Below, one piece after another: positions 34,041 through 42,578 of a DNA stretch of 64,000 nucleotides; within the stretch, counting starts at the first letter, position 1; the number at the start of each line of letters is the position of its first letter. Where the stretch lies: contig CALGBY010000135.1 of NCBI GenBank assembly GCA_937886445.1, positions 27,871 through 91,870 of the forward strand, in the 5' to 3' direction. The translations under genes and the position numbers were made by a program. A model generated the notes under the pieces. That model was not told the origin of the DNA, made no database searches, and saw only the letters and a list, made by a program, of their open reading frames with translations. The stretch comes from an uncultured Clostridia bacterium (GTDB lineage Bacteria > Bacillota > Clostridia > Christensenellales > Aristaeellaceae).

Positions 34041-35153
34041 CTATTTATCCGCTTCCCCGCGGCTGCTCTCTATCACTCTTTTTGCTCTTCGCACAAAGCC
34101 GTCCAGCGTGCGTACCTTCTTGTTGCCGAGCATGACCTGCAGAACAGACCGGTCGCTTTCTGTAACGATCTTATATATTTTCGCGGTCTCCCACTTTTGC
34201 ATTCCCACTCTCAATATATCCGCCGTTTTGCCGTTATGTGCTCTCTTTTCCTCGTTTTTGATATTATTCGCGACACACTTCAGAAAGCTGCAATAATCCT
34301 CATCCTTTATACGCGTCCCCCGATTGCTGAATCTTTCCGGAAACAGCGATACAAGCTTTGATAGCGTCAGCTCCGTGAAAAACAGGTTGTTCAGCGCTTT
34401 TGCCTCCTTCAGGAGTTCATCCGCGTCCGGGCTGTACAGCAGCAAAAGCGTATAGCAGTCAATGATCCATTTCAGATGTCTTTTCATATGCGCCAGTACA
34501 CAGATGTCCTGACCGCGGTTCACCAGCTGATGGAGGAGCATATCCTTCGGCGACAAAACATACACCCTGCTTCCGAGATATGTGCAGGTGATAAATCTGT
34601 CATGGATATCCGATCCGGTCTCTCCGCCGTTTTTATAGATTGTACGATGTACATCCATATCCAGATGCTCAGAGGTGACCTCAACATGATAGCCTGTATC
34701 GCCGCTGAAGCTGAAGCCGATCTCATAAAAAAGAGAAAGCGCTTTGTCAAACTGTTCCGGCGGGATATATATGTCGATGTCCCCCATCATTCTGGGAAGC
34801 CCGGGTGCATAATAGCACAGATATGCCGCGCCCTTCATCAGCAGCGGGGTGATCCCGTTTTCATTCAGTACCCTGAACACCCTGGACATAGTCGGGATCT
34901 TGTTGAGGTTTTGGATCTTATAGGTCCTCAAAATGAGCTGAAAGGCACGGATCTGCTCATCGCTATAGCCCTGAAAGCCGCATTGCTGAGCATTATAGGC
35001 AAGGAACAGGGAATAATCGGAATCCATGTCAAACCGGAAACCGCCGGTCTGTTCCCGGTTCAGCAAATGATGAAGAAAAGCCTCTTCCTCAGCGGGAAGC
35101 TGATCATCCCATATGATACCGGAATACTTATTGATCTTCGCCTGCGTATCCAT
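34041..35153 (-). CDS. Nucleotidyltransferase family protein (PF14907-like)
   Basis: A 370-residue protein with a minimal nucleotidyltransferase core: LLMKGAAYLC precedes PRMMGDIDIYIPPEQF, where G-D-I-D-I gives the two metal-binding Asp, and LDMDVHRTI supplies the third acid. This matches the uncharacterised nucleotidyltransferase family that accompanies PqqD-like and HPr-kinase-like genes in peptide-tailoring and exopolysaccharide clusters. The C-terminal half is helical. The substrate is unknown; transfer of a nucleotide or phosphate-linked group to the product of the cluster is inferred. Confidence 0.82.
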   Translation of the reverse strand: MDTQAKINKYSGIIWDDQLPAEEEAFLHHLLNREQTGGFRFDMDSDYSLFLAYNAQQCGFQGYSDEQIRAFQLILRTYKIQNLNKIPTMSRVFRVLNENGITPLLMKGAAYLCYYAPGLPRMMGDIDIYIPPEQFDKALSLFYEIGFSFSGDTGYHVEVTSEHLDMDVHRTIYKNGGETGSDIHDRFITCTYLGSRVYVLSPKDMLLHQLVNRGQDICVLAHMKRHLKWIIDCYTLLLLYSPDADELLKEAKALNNLFFTELTLSKLVSLFPERFSNRGTRIKDEDYCSFLKCVANNIKNEEKRAHNGKTADILRVGMQKWETAKIYKIVTESDRSVLQVMLGNKKVRTLDGFVRRAKRVIESSRGEADK

Positions 35154-35192
35154 TCGGAAACCGTCCTTTTTTGCTTGATCTTTCTGAGCGGA

Positions 35193-35861
35193 TCATTTGC
35201 CGGACATCGTTTTCTCCAGATACTGCTTTCGCAGCAATCTGGCATAATCGCGATACTCTTCCTTTTGATGGTTCCGTCCGAAATTGCCGCCGTGGATCCT
35301 TCTTTCACAGGTGATCCTGTCCGTCTTGCTGATCCGGATCCCGTGCCTTGCACATCGTCCGGTCAGATCGATCACATCCCCGGTAATCACCGTTTCGTCA
35401 AACAGCCCGATCACGTCAAACACATCTTTTCGAAACAGCACCGCGCCTGTCAGGATGCCGCGGAACGGTTCCTTATGGCAGAATGCGCGATCCTCCTCCG
35501 ACTGGGCAAAATCCTCAAGCCTTGCCATCACGATCTGCGCGTCCGCGCTCTTCAGCTCGTTCAAAAGCTCCTCCAGCGCGTTCGGTTTCAGCCGGTCATC
35601 CTGGTCTATCGTCAGGAAATACTCTCCCTGCATCATCTGAATGCCGGTGTTTTTTCCCGCTACCTGTCCCCTGTGCACCTCATTCACGATCACCCGCGCG
35701 CCCATTTCTTCTGCAAGGCGAACGGTGCCGTCCCCGGACAGGTCATCAACAACGATCACCTCATGCGGCACAGTCTGCACGGCAATGCTCTGAAGGCATT
35801 CCTTCAGATAAGCCTCACCGTTATAGGTGGGAATAACGATACTGATCATATCCTTCATCAT
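35193..35861 (-). CDS. Family 2 glycosyltransferase
   Basis: A 222-residue GT-A enzyme. ISIVIPTYNGEAYLKECLQS, VIVVDDLSGDGTVRLAEE and FLTIDQDDRLKPN (the metal-binding D-x-D) are typical. It is shorter than most GT2 enzymes and lacks membrane helices. Its ATG overlaps the stop of the upstream glycosyltransferase gene by four bases. The donor may be dTDP-rhamnose made by the rfb genes downstream, but this is inference. Confidence 0.9.
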   Translation of the reverse strand: MMKDMISIVIPTYNGEAYLKECLQSIAVQTVPHEVIVVDDLSGDGTVRLAEEMGARVIVNEVHRGQVAGKNTGIQMMQGEYFLTIDQDDRLKPNALEELLNELKSADAQIVMARLEDFAQSEEDRAFCHKEPFRGILTGAVLFRKDVFDVIGLFDETVITGDVIDLTGRCARHGIRISKTDRITCERRIHGGNFGRNHQKEEYRDYARLLRKQYLEKTMSGK

Positions 35862-38473
35862 AGCTTTTTCCCCGTCAGCAGTTCCTGCCGGATCAGGAAC
35901 GCATAAAACTCATTATCCGTCATGGCCGGCAGTATCTTTTTCCCGACAGGGGTCACGGTTCCCCCGTATACACTGTCAGGATATTTCTGATTGACATATT
36001 CCAACTGCTTCAGATAGCGCTGACTGATGTATTTTACCTTGGCATAGGAGGAGTGATGAGCGCAGTCAAAGCGTACCGCTTCCACGGGAATGCCGTGATC
36101 CCGGTTCGCGCTGATACAGAAATCCTCCGCGTAAAGATCGAAAAGCGTGTTTTCGTCAAACCTGAGACCGTATTTCCGCACCAGAGACGAATGCACCATC
36201 AGGCACATACAGTCCAGTGTATCAACGCCCATATCCCTGTGCTGATAAACAAAATTCTGATACAGGGTGTTGTCATCCGTCTTTTCGTACACGCTTCCCT
36301 TTTGGCTGACGAACATCTTTCCTTTGTTGAAATACGCTCTGGCTCCCACAGGCCCGTATATTACAGAGGGATCCAGCCGGCTGAGCACATCGGACGGGAA
36401 GGTCAGAAACTCAAAATCACTGTGCATCAGAATAAACCAGGCGTCCTGTGAATAGTCGTAGCCGTTCAGAAACTCGTTATATACAACGCTGATGGGCCTG
36501 TTCTTCTCCCGGTTATCCACCAGACGGCAGGTAAGCTTCTTTTCCCGCTTCAGAAAAGCGTTTTGAACGATGTACTTTTCAGCGACCTCCTTCGCAATGA
36601 AGGGCACCACCACGACACACGCGGCTGAAGCAGGTTCTTTCACGCTGTCCCGGTTCTCATAAAACACATCGCTCAGAGCGTCCCGTGCAAGCATCTGTTC
36701 AAAAAAGGCCTTTTTGCCGCCTGCCAGCACATCCGAAAGCAGCGGCGCCGTCATCTGCAGTTTTTTGAGTACCTCACTTTTACATCTGCAGATATCATAC
36801 CATTTGAAAGCGAAATCTGAGCAAAGCAGCTTGCCTTCTGTTTCGGGGCAGCGCTTGATCCGCTCATACGCGTGCAGGATATAGGAGAAGTAATAGAACA
36901 GATAGCAGTTCCTGTCCCGCTCAAACAAACCGGATTCTTCTATTTTTCCGAGGATATAGGCAAAAATGGCCAAAGCGGACTTCAGCTTGTGCAGCGGCGT
37001 TATCTCCGAATCACCGCTGTCCTGATGCATGATATGATAGTATGCGGCGTCATGTATCGCCGCCACCTTATTGCAGGCCATACAGGCGTCAAACAGAAAT
37101 TTCAGATCTCCGCCCAGCGGATATCCTTCCGGAAGCTCGATATGGTTCTCCCGGATAAGCGTTCTTCTGTAAATCGCCGTCCACCAGTCTCCGGAAAAGT
37201 ACAGCGGATTGCTCTCGACCGCGTAAGGCCTTCTTACCCATTTCTGACCGCTGTACAGATACTCTACAGCGTCTCCCTTCACAATATCCGCGCCGGTCTC
37301 CGTTGCCTTGCTGTACAGCCGCTCATAAAAATACAGGTCAAGCAGATCATCCTGATCCATGAACGCGATATATTCGCCGACAGCCGCACGGATACCGATG
37401 TTTCTCGCCCTGGATTCCCCGCCGTTTTCGCTGCAGTCAATAACGCGCACACGGTCATCCTGGCTCTGATATTCGTTCAGTATGGCAAGCGAACCGTCCG
37501 TCGAACAGTCATTCACGCAGATGATCTCGATCGCTCCGAGAGACTGCACCGTCAGGCAGTCCAGCGTCCGTCTCAGATACTTTTCGCCGTTATATACCGG
37601 TACGATCACGGAAACCCAGATTTTGCCGTCCGCGTGTCTCTTTCCCAAAAAGGCGGTGTAATCCTCCCTCAGACGGTGAAGTTGCTCCTCGCTTACTGAT
37701 GTGTAAAAGTTGCATGTAGCGTTGAAGACCTGCCTTGCAACGATGTATTTGCTTTCTTCAGACAGCCTGAACTGTCCGAGGCAGGCGAACAGCTCCGAAA
37801 TTGAGCGGAACAGATCATTGATCCTGTCCGGCGTCAGGTTGCGGGACAGGCTCATCGCGACATTTCTGTAATAATACTTTGCCCCGTCCACCACCTTCAC
37901 AGCGGATAACCCCGCCGCCAGCGTAAGCGTAAAAAAGGAATCCTCAAAATAGGAGATCCCCTCCGGGAAATGGATACCGTTCTGTACCACCCATTCTCTC
38001 CGGTATATCGCGCTTGTGAATCCGTATCCGAAGTACATGGGATTTCCCGTCTTTTTGATATCATCATTCACATCGCAGTTGGTATTCAAAGAACACCGGT
38101 TCTGCCCGGCATCATAATCCCACACCTCACCCTTTACGCATTCATATCCCGGGGCGGCCATGACCAGCTTCTCAAAGAAATCGCTGTCAACAAAATCATC
38201 CGCGTCCACAAAAGCGATGAACTCCCCGTGTGCCGTTTGGATGCCTTTGTTTCTGGCGGCACTCACGCCCTGATTGCGCGTCTGAGATATCACAAGAATA
38301 CGGCTGTCCTTCGCCGCGCATTCGGAAAGGATCTTCGCGGAGCCGTCTGTGGACCTGTCATCGATACAGATGATCTCAATATCACGCAGCGTTTGCTTCA
38401 GCAGAGAATCCAGACAATCTCTCAGATATTGTTCCTTGTTATAAACAGGAACGATTACGGATACTGTACACAT
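35858..38473 (-). CDS. Three-domain glycosyltransferase
   Basis: An 871-residue protein with three glycosyltransferase-like domains. Domain 1 (~1-270) starts VSVIVPVYNKEQYLRDCLDS and has IAFVDADDFVDSDF. Domain 2 (~285-560) starts VSVIVPVYNGEKYLRRTLD and has IAFMDQDDLLDLYF. Domain 3 (~625-860) has VVYNEFLNGYDYSQDAWFIL, LMHSDFEFLTFP and CMCLMVHSSLV, resembling the Glyco_tranf_2_5 type. It could add several sugars in turn. The start at 38473 was chosen because the longer reading runs back into the PqqD gene; only two bases separate it from that gene's stop. Confidence 0.85.
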   Translation of the reverse strand: MCTVSVIVPVYNKEQYLRDCLDSLLKQTLRDIEIICIDDRSTDGSAKILSECAAKDSRILVISQTRNQGVSAARNKGIQTAHGEFIAFVDADDFVDSDFFEKLVMAAPGYECVKGEVWDYDAGQNRCSLNTNCDVNDDIKKTGNPMYFGYGFTSAIYRREWVVQNGIHFPEGISYFEDSFFTLTLAAGLSAVKVVDGAKYYYRNVAMSLSRNLTPDRINDLFRSISELFACLGQFRLSEESKYIVARQVFNATCNFYTSVSEEQLHRLREDYTAFLGKRHADGKIWVSVIVPVYNGEKYLRRTLDCLTVQSLGAIEIICVNDCSTDGSLAILNEYQSQDDRVRVIDCSENGGESRARNIGIRAAVGEYIAFMDQDDLLDLYFYERLYSKATETGADIVKGDAVEYLYSGQKWVRRPYAVESNPLYFSGDWWTAIYRRTLIRENHIELPEGYPLGGDLKFLFDACMACNKVAAIHDAAYYHIMHQDSGDSEITPLHKLKSALAIFAYILGKIEESGLFERDRNCYLFYYFSYILHAYERIKRCPETEGKLLCSDFAFKWYDICRCKSEVLKKLQMTAPLLSDVLAGGKKAFFEQMLARDALSDVFYENRDSVKEPASAACVVVVPFIAKEVAEKYIVQNAFLKREKKLTCRLVDNREKNRPISVVYNEFLNGYDYSQDAWFILMHSDFEFLTFPSDVLSRLDPSVIYGPVGARAYFNKGKMFVSQKGSVYEKTDDNTLYQNFVYQHRDMGVDTLDCMCLMVHSSLVRKYGLRFDENTLFDLYAEDFCISANRDHGIPVEAVRFDCAHHSSYAKVKYISQRYLKQLEYVNQKYPDSVYGGTVTPVGKKILPAMTDNEFYAFLIRQELLTGKKL

Positions 38474-38475
38474 AT

Positions 38476-38901
38476 TTACTTCAGAGCCTCGGCATCCGGC
38501 TTCCATCCTATTTCTTCCTTCACCTGATGGATGGGGTCGGCAAGCAGAAGCTCAGAAGCGTCAAGATATTCGGAGAGCACAAAGTCGAGCTCGTCATTCG
38601 TGAATTCATCAATGTCAAAGCTGACGGGAGCACAGGCGGAGCCGTCTTCCGCAATGAACCCCTTGGACACCAGCTGTTCCACAAACGCATAATATTTCGT
38701 CTTGATCTCCTCGCTGAAGCCCTTTACCTGTGCCATTTTAGAGAGCAATTCCTCCGTATCGGCACCGTTCACAATGTTTTCATATACCTTCGTAGAAAGC
38801 AGATTCATTCCGAAATATACGCCGCTCTCCATTTCGATCAGAATAGCGATACCGTCCGTCACATCAGAAAAAACCTTCTCATCATTCAGTCTGTACTTCA
38901 T
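38476..38901 (-). CDS. PqqD-family peptide-recognition-like protein
   Basis: A 141-residue protein. Residues ~5-85 match the PqqD fold: DVTDGIAILIEMESGVYFGM is the core strand pair and VYENIVNGADTEELLSKM the helix. PqqD-like domains (RRE) bind leader peptides of modified peptides, but they also occur as parts of HPr-kinase-related systems without a known peptide. The C-terminal tail is acidic (IDEFTNDELDFVLSEY). ATG at 38901 has GGGAG ten bases upstream. It overlaps the kinase gene by 20 bases, so the two are tightly coupled. Confidence 0.85.
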   Translation of the reverse strand: MKYRLNDEKVFSDVTDGIAILIEMESGVYFGMNLLSTKVYENIVNGADTEELLSKMAQVKGFSEEIKTKYYAFVEQLVSKGFIAEDGSACAPVSFDIDEFTNDELDFVLSEYLDASELLLADPIHQVKEEIGWKPDAEALK

Positions 38902-39853
38902 TTTTTTCGTACTCCCTTCTCTCAACAAATTCCTTCAGCAGTTTCGCGTTTTGTTCAATATCTCCGGATAACCCGATATAGTAGCAGTCAAACCGGTTGA
39001 TCATACCGATCAGCTTTCTTGTTCCCGATGTATCGTGTTCAGAATTCATCTGAACAGCGGTGCTGTGAAGCATCTGCGTCACAGCCCGGCCCTTTTCCGA
39101 TGCTGTCGCTTTCCGGATAAAGGGCTTTTCGCAATCCACGATCTCCGGGAAAACCAGCGCCTTTATCGGATAGTGTTTTCTGAACCTGTCATGCATGCAG
39201 GCAATATTGAACACAAATTTATCCTTGCGGGCGTTTTTACCCAGTTTCACCGCCTGAGTCAGCTGATCCTGCATTTTTTCGGTCATAAACGGGGACAGCG
39301 TGATGATCGAATACAGCGGAGAAGCATATACCTGATCGTCCGCGTCCTTTTGAAGAAGCAGATAATCATCGGAAACATACTCCATCCCGAGGTACATGGA
39401 AAGCACCGTCAGCGTTGATTTTCCGCGCTGTCCTCTCGCGCACAGCAGCACGCCTTCACCGTTCATTCCCACCGCCGCGCCGTGTACCAGTGACGAGCTT
39501 TCGGTGTTCAATATCTGATAGAATGTGTGGACGAGAAAATGCCCCTGCTTGATGAATTCCTCATACTGCAGGTTTTTTACCCCGTAATAGTAGGTTTCCG
39601 TCAAAGGATCATATTCCCGTATGATATCCGGGGCGGCGGCGTCTTCCTCTTTCCATAATACGATCGTCGCATCATAATGGTCAGAGGCCTCCGTGCTTAC
39701 GATATAGGGGATCTGGTTCCGGATGTGTTCAAAAAACTCCTCCGAATATACAAGCAGCCTGACTCTTTTGATATGCAGATCAAGATACAGTACCTTCGCG
39801 CTGCCGTGACCCGCCTCGATATATCGCTTCAGCGCTTTGATTTCAAAAGCCAT
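38882..39853 (-). CDS. HPr kinase-like protein
   Basis: A 323-residue protein. SSLVHGAAVGMNGEGVLLCA leads into a P-loop, ARGQRGKSTLTV (residues ~139-150), followed by YVSDDYLLL, the layout of the HPr Ser kinase C-terminal domain. The N-terminal HprK domain of carbon-control kinases is replaced by an unrelated ~115-residue region. Relatives include HprK-related kinases next to PqqD genes and the paeninodin-type kinase that phosphorylates a lasso peptide. The substrate here is unknown. It overlaps its neighbours on both sides. Confidence 0.85.
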   Translation of the reverse strand: MAFEIKALKRYIEAGHGSAKVLYLDLHIKRVRLLVYSEEFFEHIRNQIPYIVSTEASDHYDATIVLWKEEDAAAPDIIREYDPLTETYYYGVKNLQYEEFIKQGHFLVHTFYQILNTESSSLVHGAAVGMNGEGVLLCARGQRGKSTLTVLSMYLGMEYVSDDYLLLQKDADDQVYASPLYSIITLSPFMTEKMQDQLTQAVKLGKNARKDKFVFNIACMHDRFRKHYPIKALVFPEIVDCEKPFIRKATASEKGRAVTQMLHSTAVQMNSEHDTSGTRKLIGMINRFDCYYIGLSGDIEQNAKLLKEFVERREYEKNEVQTE

Positions 39854-40518
39854 CTTTTTACCTTTCCAAGCTTATGCCGTAAATTCATTTTCAGGATCGC
39901 GGCATCAAAACCGATCTCCGGTTTTTTGCCTTCACAGTACCGGTACACATCATATACATAGCATATCAGGTTGCATCCGGCCTGACCGTACCGGAGCGCG
40001 CGGTACAGCTCCAGATAGATGATCTCCGCCACATAGCGCTCCTTCGGGACCAGATATGCCCTGTTCATCAGCCGCACGGGTTCCGGGTCTTTCAGGATCC
40101 TTCCCGCCCTTTTTCTGCCGATCAGCCTGACAAGCCCCTTTTCATCCATAAAGGGATGAGCCGCGCCAAACGGCCTTACCGTATCCGGATATTTGATCCT
40201 GAGCAGCAGATCCGCGTCGGCTGTCACCGCGTCCGGCGGCCAGCGCATCATGGCTGTGGCGTTCTGAAAGCGGTAGAAATCCGCCAGGCCTCTGATACGC
40301 GGAACGGACGGACTGTCCGTTTCTCCAAGGCCGAACCTGTCCAGCAGATCATTGAGTAAAAATGTGGCAACGGACGATTCCCGATCAATATCATATTGCT
40401 TCAGAAACCCGGCCGTCTCCTCTTTCACTACATCGCTCCGGGTCAGCAGATCGATCAGCTTTCTCTCTGTATCGGTCAGCGCGGATAACGCGTCTTTCAA
40501 CAATTTACGGCTTATCAT
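39829..40518 (-). CDS. Unrecognised protein in the kinase/PqqD cluster
   Basis: A 229-residue soluble protein, mostly helical, which I do not recognise. The N-terminal ~60 residues look like a helical bundle (KLIDLLTRSDVVKEETAGF). The middle carries RLIGRKRAGRILKDPEPVRL and YLELYRALRYGQAGCNLICY. The C-terminus is strongly basic (LGKVKRWLLKSKR). There is no Cys-His-Asp triad of the lasso B2 protease and no P-loop. It overlaps the exporter gene by 14 bases and the kinase gene by 25, so it belongs functionally to the cluster. Confidence 0.7.
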   Translation of the reverse strand: MISRKLLKDALSALTDTERKLIDLLTRSDVVKEETAGFLKQYDIDRESSVATFLLNDLLDRFGLGETDSPSVPRIRGLADFYRFQNATAMMRWPPDAVTADADLLLRIKYPDTVRPFGAAHPFMDEKGLVRLIGRKRAGRILKDPEPVRLMNRAYLVPKERYVAEIIYLELYRALRYGQAGCNLICYVYDVYRYCEGKKPEIGFDAAILKMNLRHKLGKVKRWLLKSKR

Positions 40519-42229
40519 GAATAAACCTGCCGTCCTCCATCCTGTAGATAAAATCGCATCCCTTCAGCGTCTGCGGCCTATGCGCGATGATCAGCATGGT
40601 TTTCTTTCCCTGAAGCGCTTCAATGGACCGCAGCACGCCTTCCTCCGTCTTCAGATCCAGAGCGGAAGTGGCCTCATCAAAGATCAGCAGATCCGGATCG
40701 TGATACAGCGCTCTGGCGATCCCGATCCGCTGTCTCTGGCCGCCGGAAATGCGTACTCCGTTTTCTCCGATATCCGTATCGATCCCGTCGGGAAGCGAAG
40801 CAACAAATTCCTCAAGCTGGGCGGCCTTTATCACTTCTCTGATCACATCCTCGCGGATCTCTTCTTCCGGTACACCGAATGCAATATTATTCTTTATCGT
40901 ATCTCCCAGAATGTAGATGGATTGCGGAACATAGCCGATGCGGATGGGATAATGATCGATATTCACATCCACTTCCATATCATCAAAGGCGATCTTTCCC
41001 TGTTTGGGAAACAACAGTCCCAGCAGCACATCGGCGGATGTTGTTTTTCCGATACCGGACAGCCCGATGATGCCGACGGATTTTCCCACGGGGATCGTAA
41101 GAGAAGCGTTGTCCAGCACCTTTCTGTCACTGTCCGGATACTGATAAGTGACATTGCGCAGCTCGATGCTTTTTTTCAGTTTCATTTCAGACAGCGGTTT
41201 TTCCGAAGCGTTTTCCCTGATCGAGCAGTAATTCTCCGACACCTTATCCACTGCCGCTTCATTGAACGCGATCGCGTAGTATGCCCCGATGATCACCTTG
41301 ACAGACGGGATAAGCTTCAGAGAGGCGACAGCGAACGCCCCCACCGTGGAGATCAGGTTGTTGATATCAGAATTATTCAGATACAAAAGCAGTACATACA
41401 GCAAAACCGTTGAAACACACACGCATTCCGTGACCGCGTGAGGGATGCGGTGGATCACGGTGTTCTTCCGGTCCGCTTCGATCACCTTTTCACCGTTTTT
41501 CCGGAATTCCTCATTGAAATAAGGCTGTGTTCTGGTGATCTTTACGATCTTGATGCCCTGCACGGCCTCCAGCAGGTTTTTGTAATTCTTTGTCGCGTGC
41601 TCCACCAGGATCCTTCCCTGTTTTTTCAGGGTAGGCTTTACCACAGTGACCAGTAAAACAGACAGCCCCGCCATCATCAGCATCACAACAAGGGTCATCG
41701 ACGGATTGATAACGAACAGAACAACGGCGATCCCGACCGTCAGTAGGAAATTGGAGCATACATCCATCAGCGTGCCCAACAGGTTGAAGGTTCTGTTGCA
41801 GTCATCCGAAACCTCGCGGATGATCGCGCCGGACTGCGCGTTCAGGAAATACTCGTAAGGTCTGTTCAGTATATCCGAAAATATCTTTCTCTGTACGATA
41901 TGCCTTGATTTGCAGATGAAATCATACCTGATTCTGCATTCGATCAGCATAAATATATTTTTGATCAGAAACACGCCGATCAGCGCGGCAATACAAAACA
42001 CCACAAATGTACTTTGGTTTTCAATATAAAAAAATGAGCAGATCGCGGATACGAGCGGATTGCCGGTCAATATGTCTTTATCCATAATGGAAGTGATCAG
42101 CGGAACAACCAGGGAAATGCTCAGCGCCTCAAAAAGCGTCTCCGCGAACATCATGATGAGGATCAGCGGAAATACGGATTTCTTCCGTTTATCCAGCAAT
42201 CCATACAGCTTTTTCAGTGTCTTTATCAT
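40505..42229 (-). CDS. ABC exporter, fused membrane and ATPase domains
   Basis: A 574-residue half-transporter that works as a homodimer. The first ~310 residues hold six membrane helices. The ATPase domain has Walker A GLSGIGKTTSADVL, the signature RISGGQRQRIGIARAL and Walker B LLIFDEATSALD. It resembles lipid, glycan or peptide exporters of the MsbA/PglK type; there is no N-terminal C39 peptidase, so it would not cleave a leader peptide. Start choice: ATG at 42229 has AGGA eight bases before it; TTG 42247 and ATG 42238 are in frame too. It is the first gene of the cluster. Confidence 0.86.
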   Translation of the reverse strand: MIKTLKKLYGLLDKRKKSVFPLILIMMFAETLFEALSISLVVPLITSIMDKDILTGNPLVSAICSFFYIENQSTFVVFCIAALIGVFLIKNIFMLIECRIRYDFICKSRHIVQRKIFSDILNRPYEYFLNAQSGAIIREVSDDCNRTFNLLGTLMDVCSNFLLTVGIAVVLFVINPSMTLVVMLMMAGLSVLLVTVVKPTLKKQGRILVEHATKNYKNLLEAVQGIKIVKITRTQPYFNEEFRKNGEKVIEADRKNTVIHRIPHAVTECVCVSTVLLYVLLLYLNNSDINNLISTVGAFAVASLKLIPSVKVIIGAYYAIAFNEAAVDKVSENYCSIRENASEKPLSEMKLKKSIELRNVTYQYPDSDRKVLDNASLTIPVGKSVGIIGLSGIGKTTSADVLLGLLFPKQGKIAFDDMEVDVNIDHYPIRIGYVPQSIYILGDTIKNNIAFGVPEEEIREDVIREVIKAAQLEEFVASLPDGIDTDIGENGVRISGGQRQRIGIARALYHDPDLLIFDEATSALDLKTEEGVLRSIEALQGKKTMLIIAHRPQTLKGCDFIYRMEDGRFIHDKP

Positions 42230-42252
42230 ATCGATCATCCTGTTCAAGTGTT

Positions 42253-42275
42253 CCTGATCCCCGGTGCGGATCAGG
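42253..42275 (-). promoter_or_regulatory. Hairpin in the leader of the exporter operon
   Basis: CCTGATCC / GGATCAGG with a seven-base loop lies between the predicted transcription start (about 42285) and the start codon. It may stabilise the mRNA or affect translation. Confidence 0.5.
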
Positions 42276-42291
42276 ATGTATATACAGAAGT

Positions 42292-42320
42292 ATTATATAC
42301 ATATATTGTTTCGTTTGCAA
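42292..42320 (-). promoter_or_regulatory. Promoter of the exporter/kinase/glycosyltransferase operon
   Basis: Minus-strand TTGCAA (42320-42315) and TATAAT (42297-42292), spacing 17. Confidence 0.82.
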
Positions 42321-42399
42321 TCTTAAAACTACAGCTGTTCATTATGCCGGCAGTCGATACGCAATGAACAGAAAGACAGCGCATTCCCGTTTTGCCGTT

Positions 42400-42430
42400 A
42401 AAAAAGAACCGCGATCTGAAATCACGGTTC
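42400..42430 (-). terminator. Terminator after the AraC-APH gene
   Basis: GAACCG ... CGGTTC stem with a 13-base interior and six T on the minus strand (A-run 42400-42405). Confidence 0.8.
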
Positions 42431-42523
42431 CCTGCGGGGACTGAGACTGTATGTCCGTTCTATACTGCAGGCAGATAATCACAATGTACTGCGTTTATCA
42501 TTACGCAAAAACCTATAGCCCGT

Positions 42524-42578
42524 CCTCCGGAAGGGCACCGATGGGCTGTTTGAAGATCGGCCGACACGATCTTCATAC
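42524..42578 (+). repeat. Palindromic repeat, copy B
   Basis: CCTCCGGAAGGG, then CACCGATGGGCTGTTTGA identical to copy A over 18 bases, then a hairpin TGAAGATC / GATCTTCA whose right arm includes the stop codon of the AraC-APH gene. Confidence 0.75.

Noticed and set aside
34041..42247. A lasso peptide biosynthesis cluster
   Set aside because: No B2-type protease with a Cys-His-Asp triad, no asparagine-synthetase-like cyclase and no precursor gene were found; only tailoring-type partners are present.
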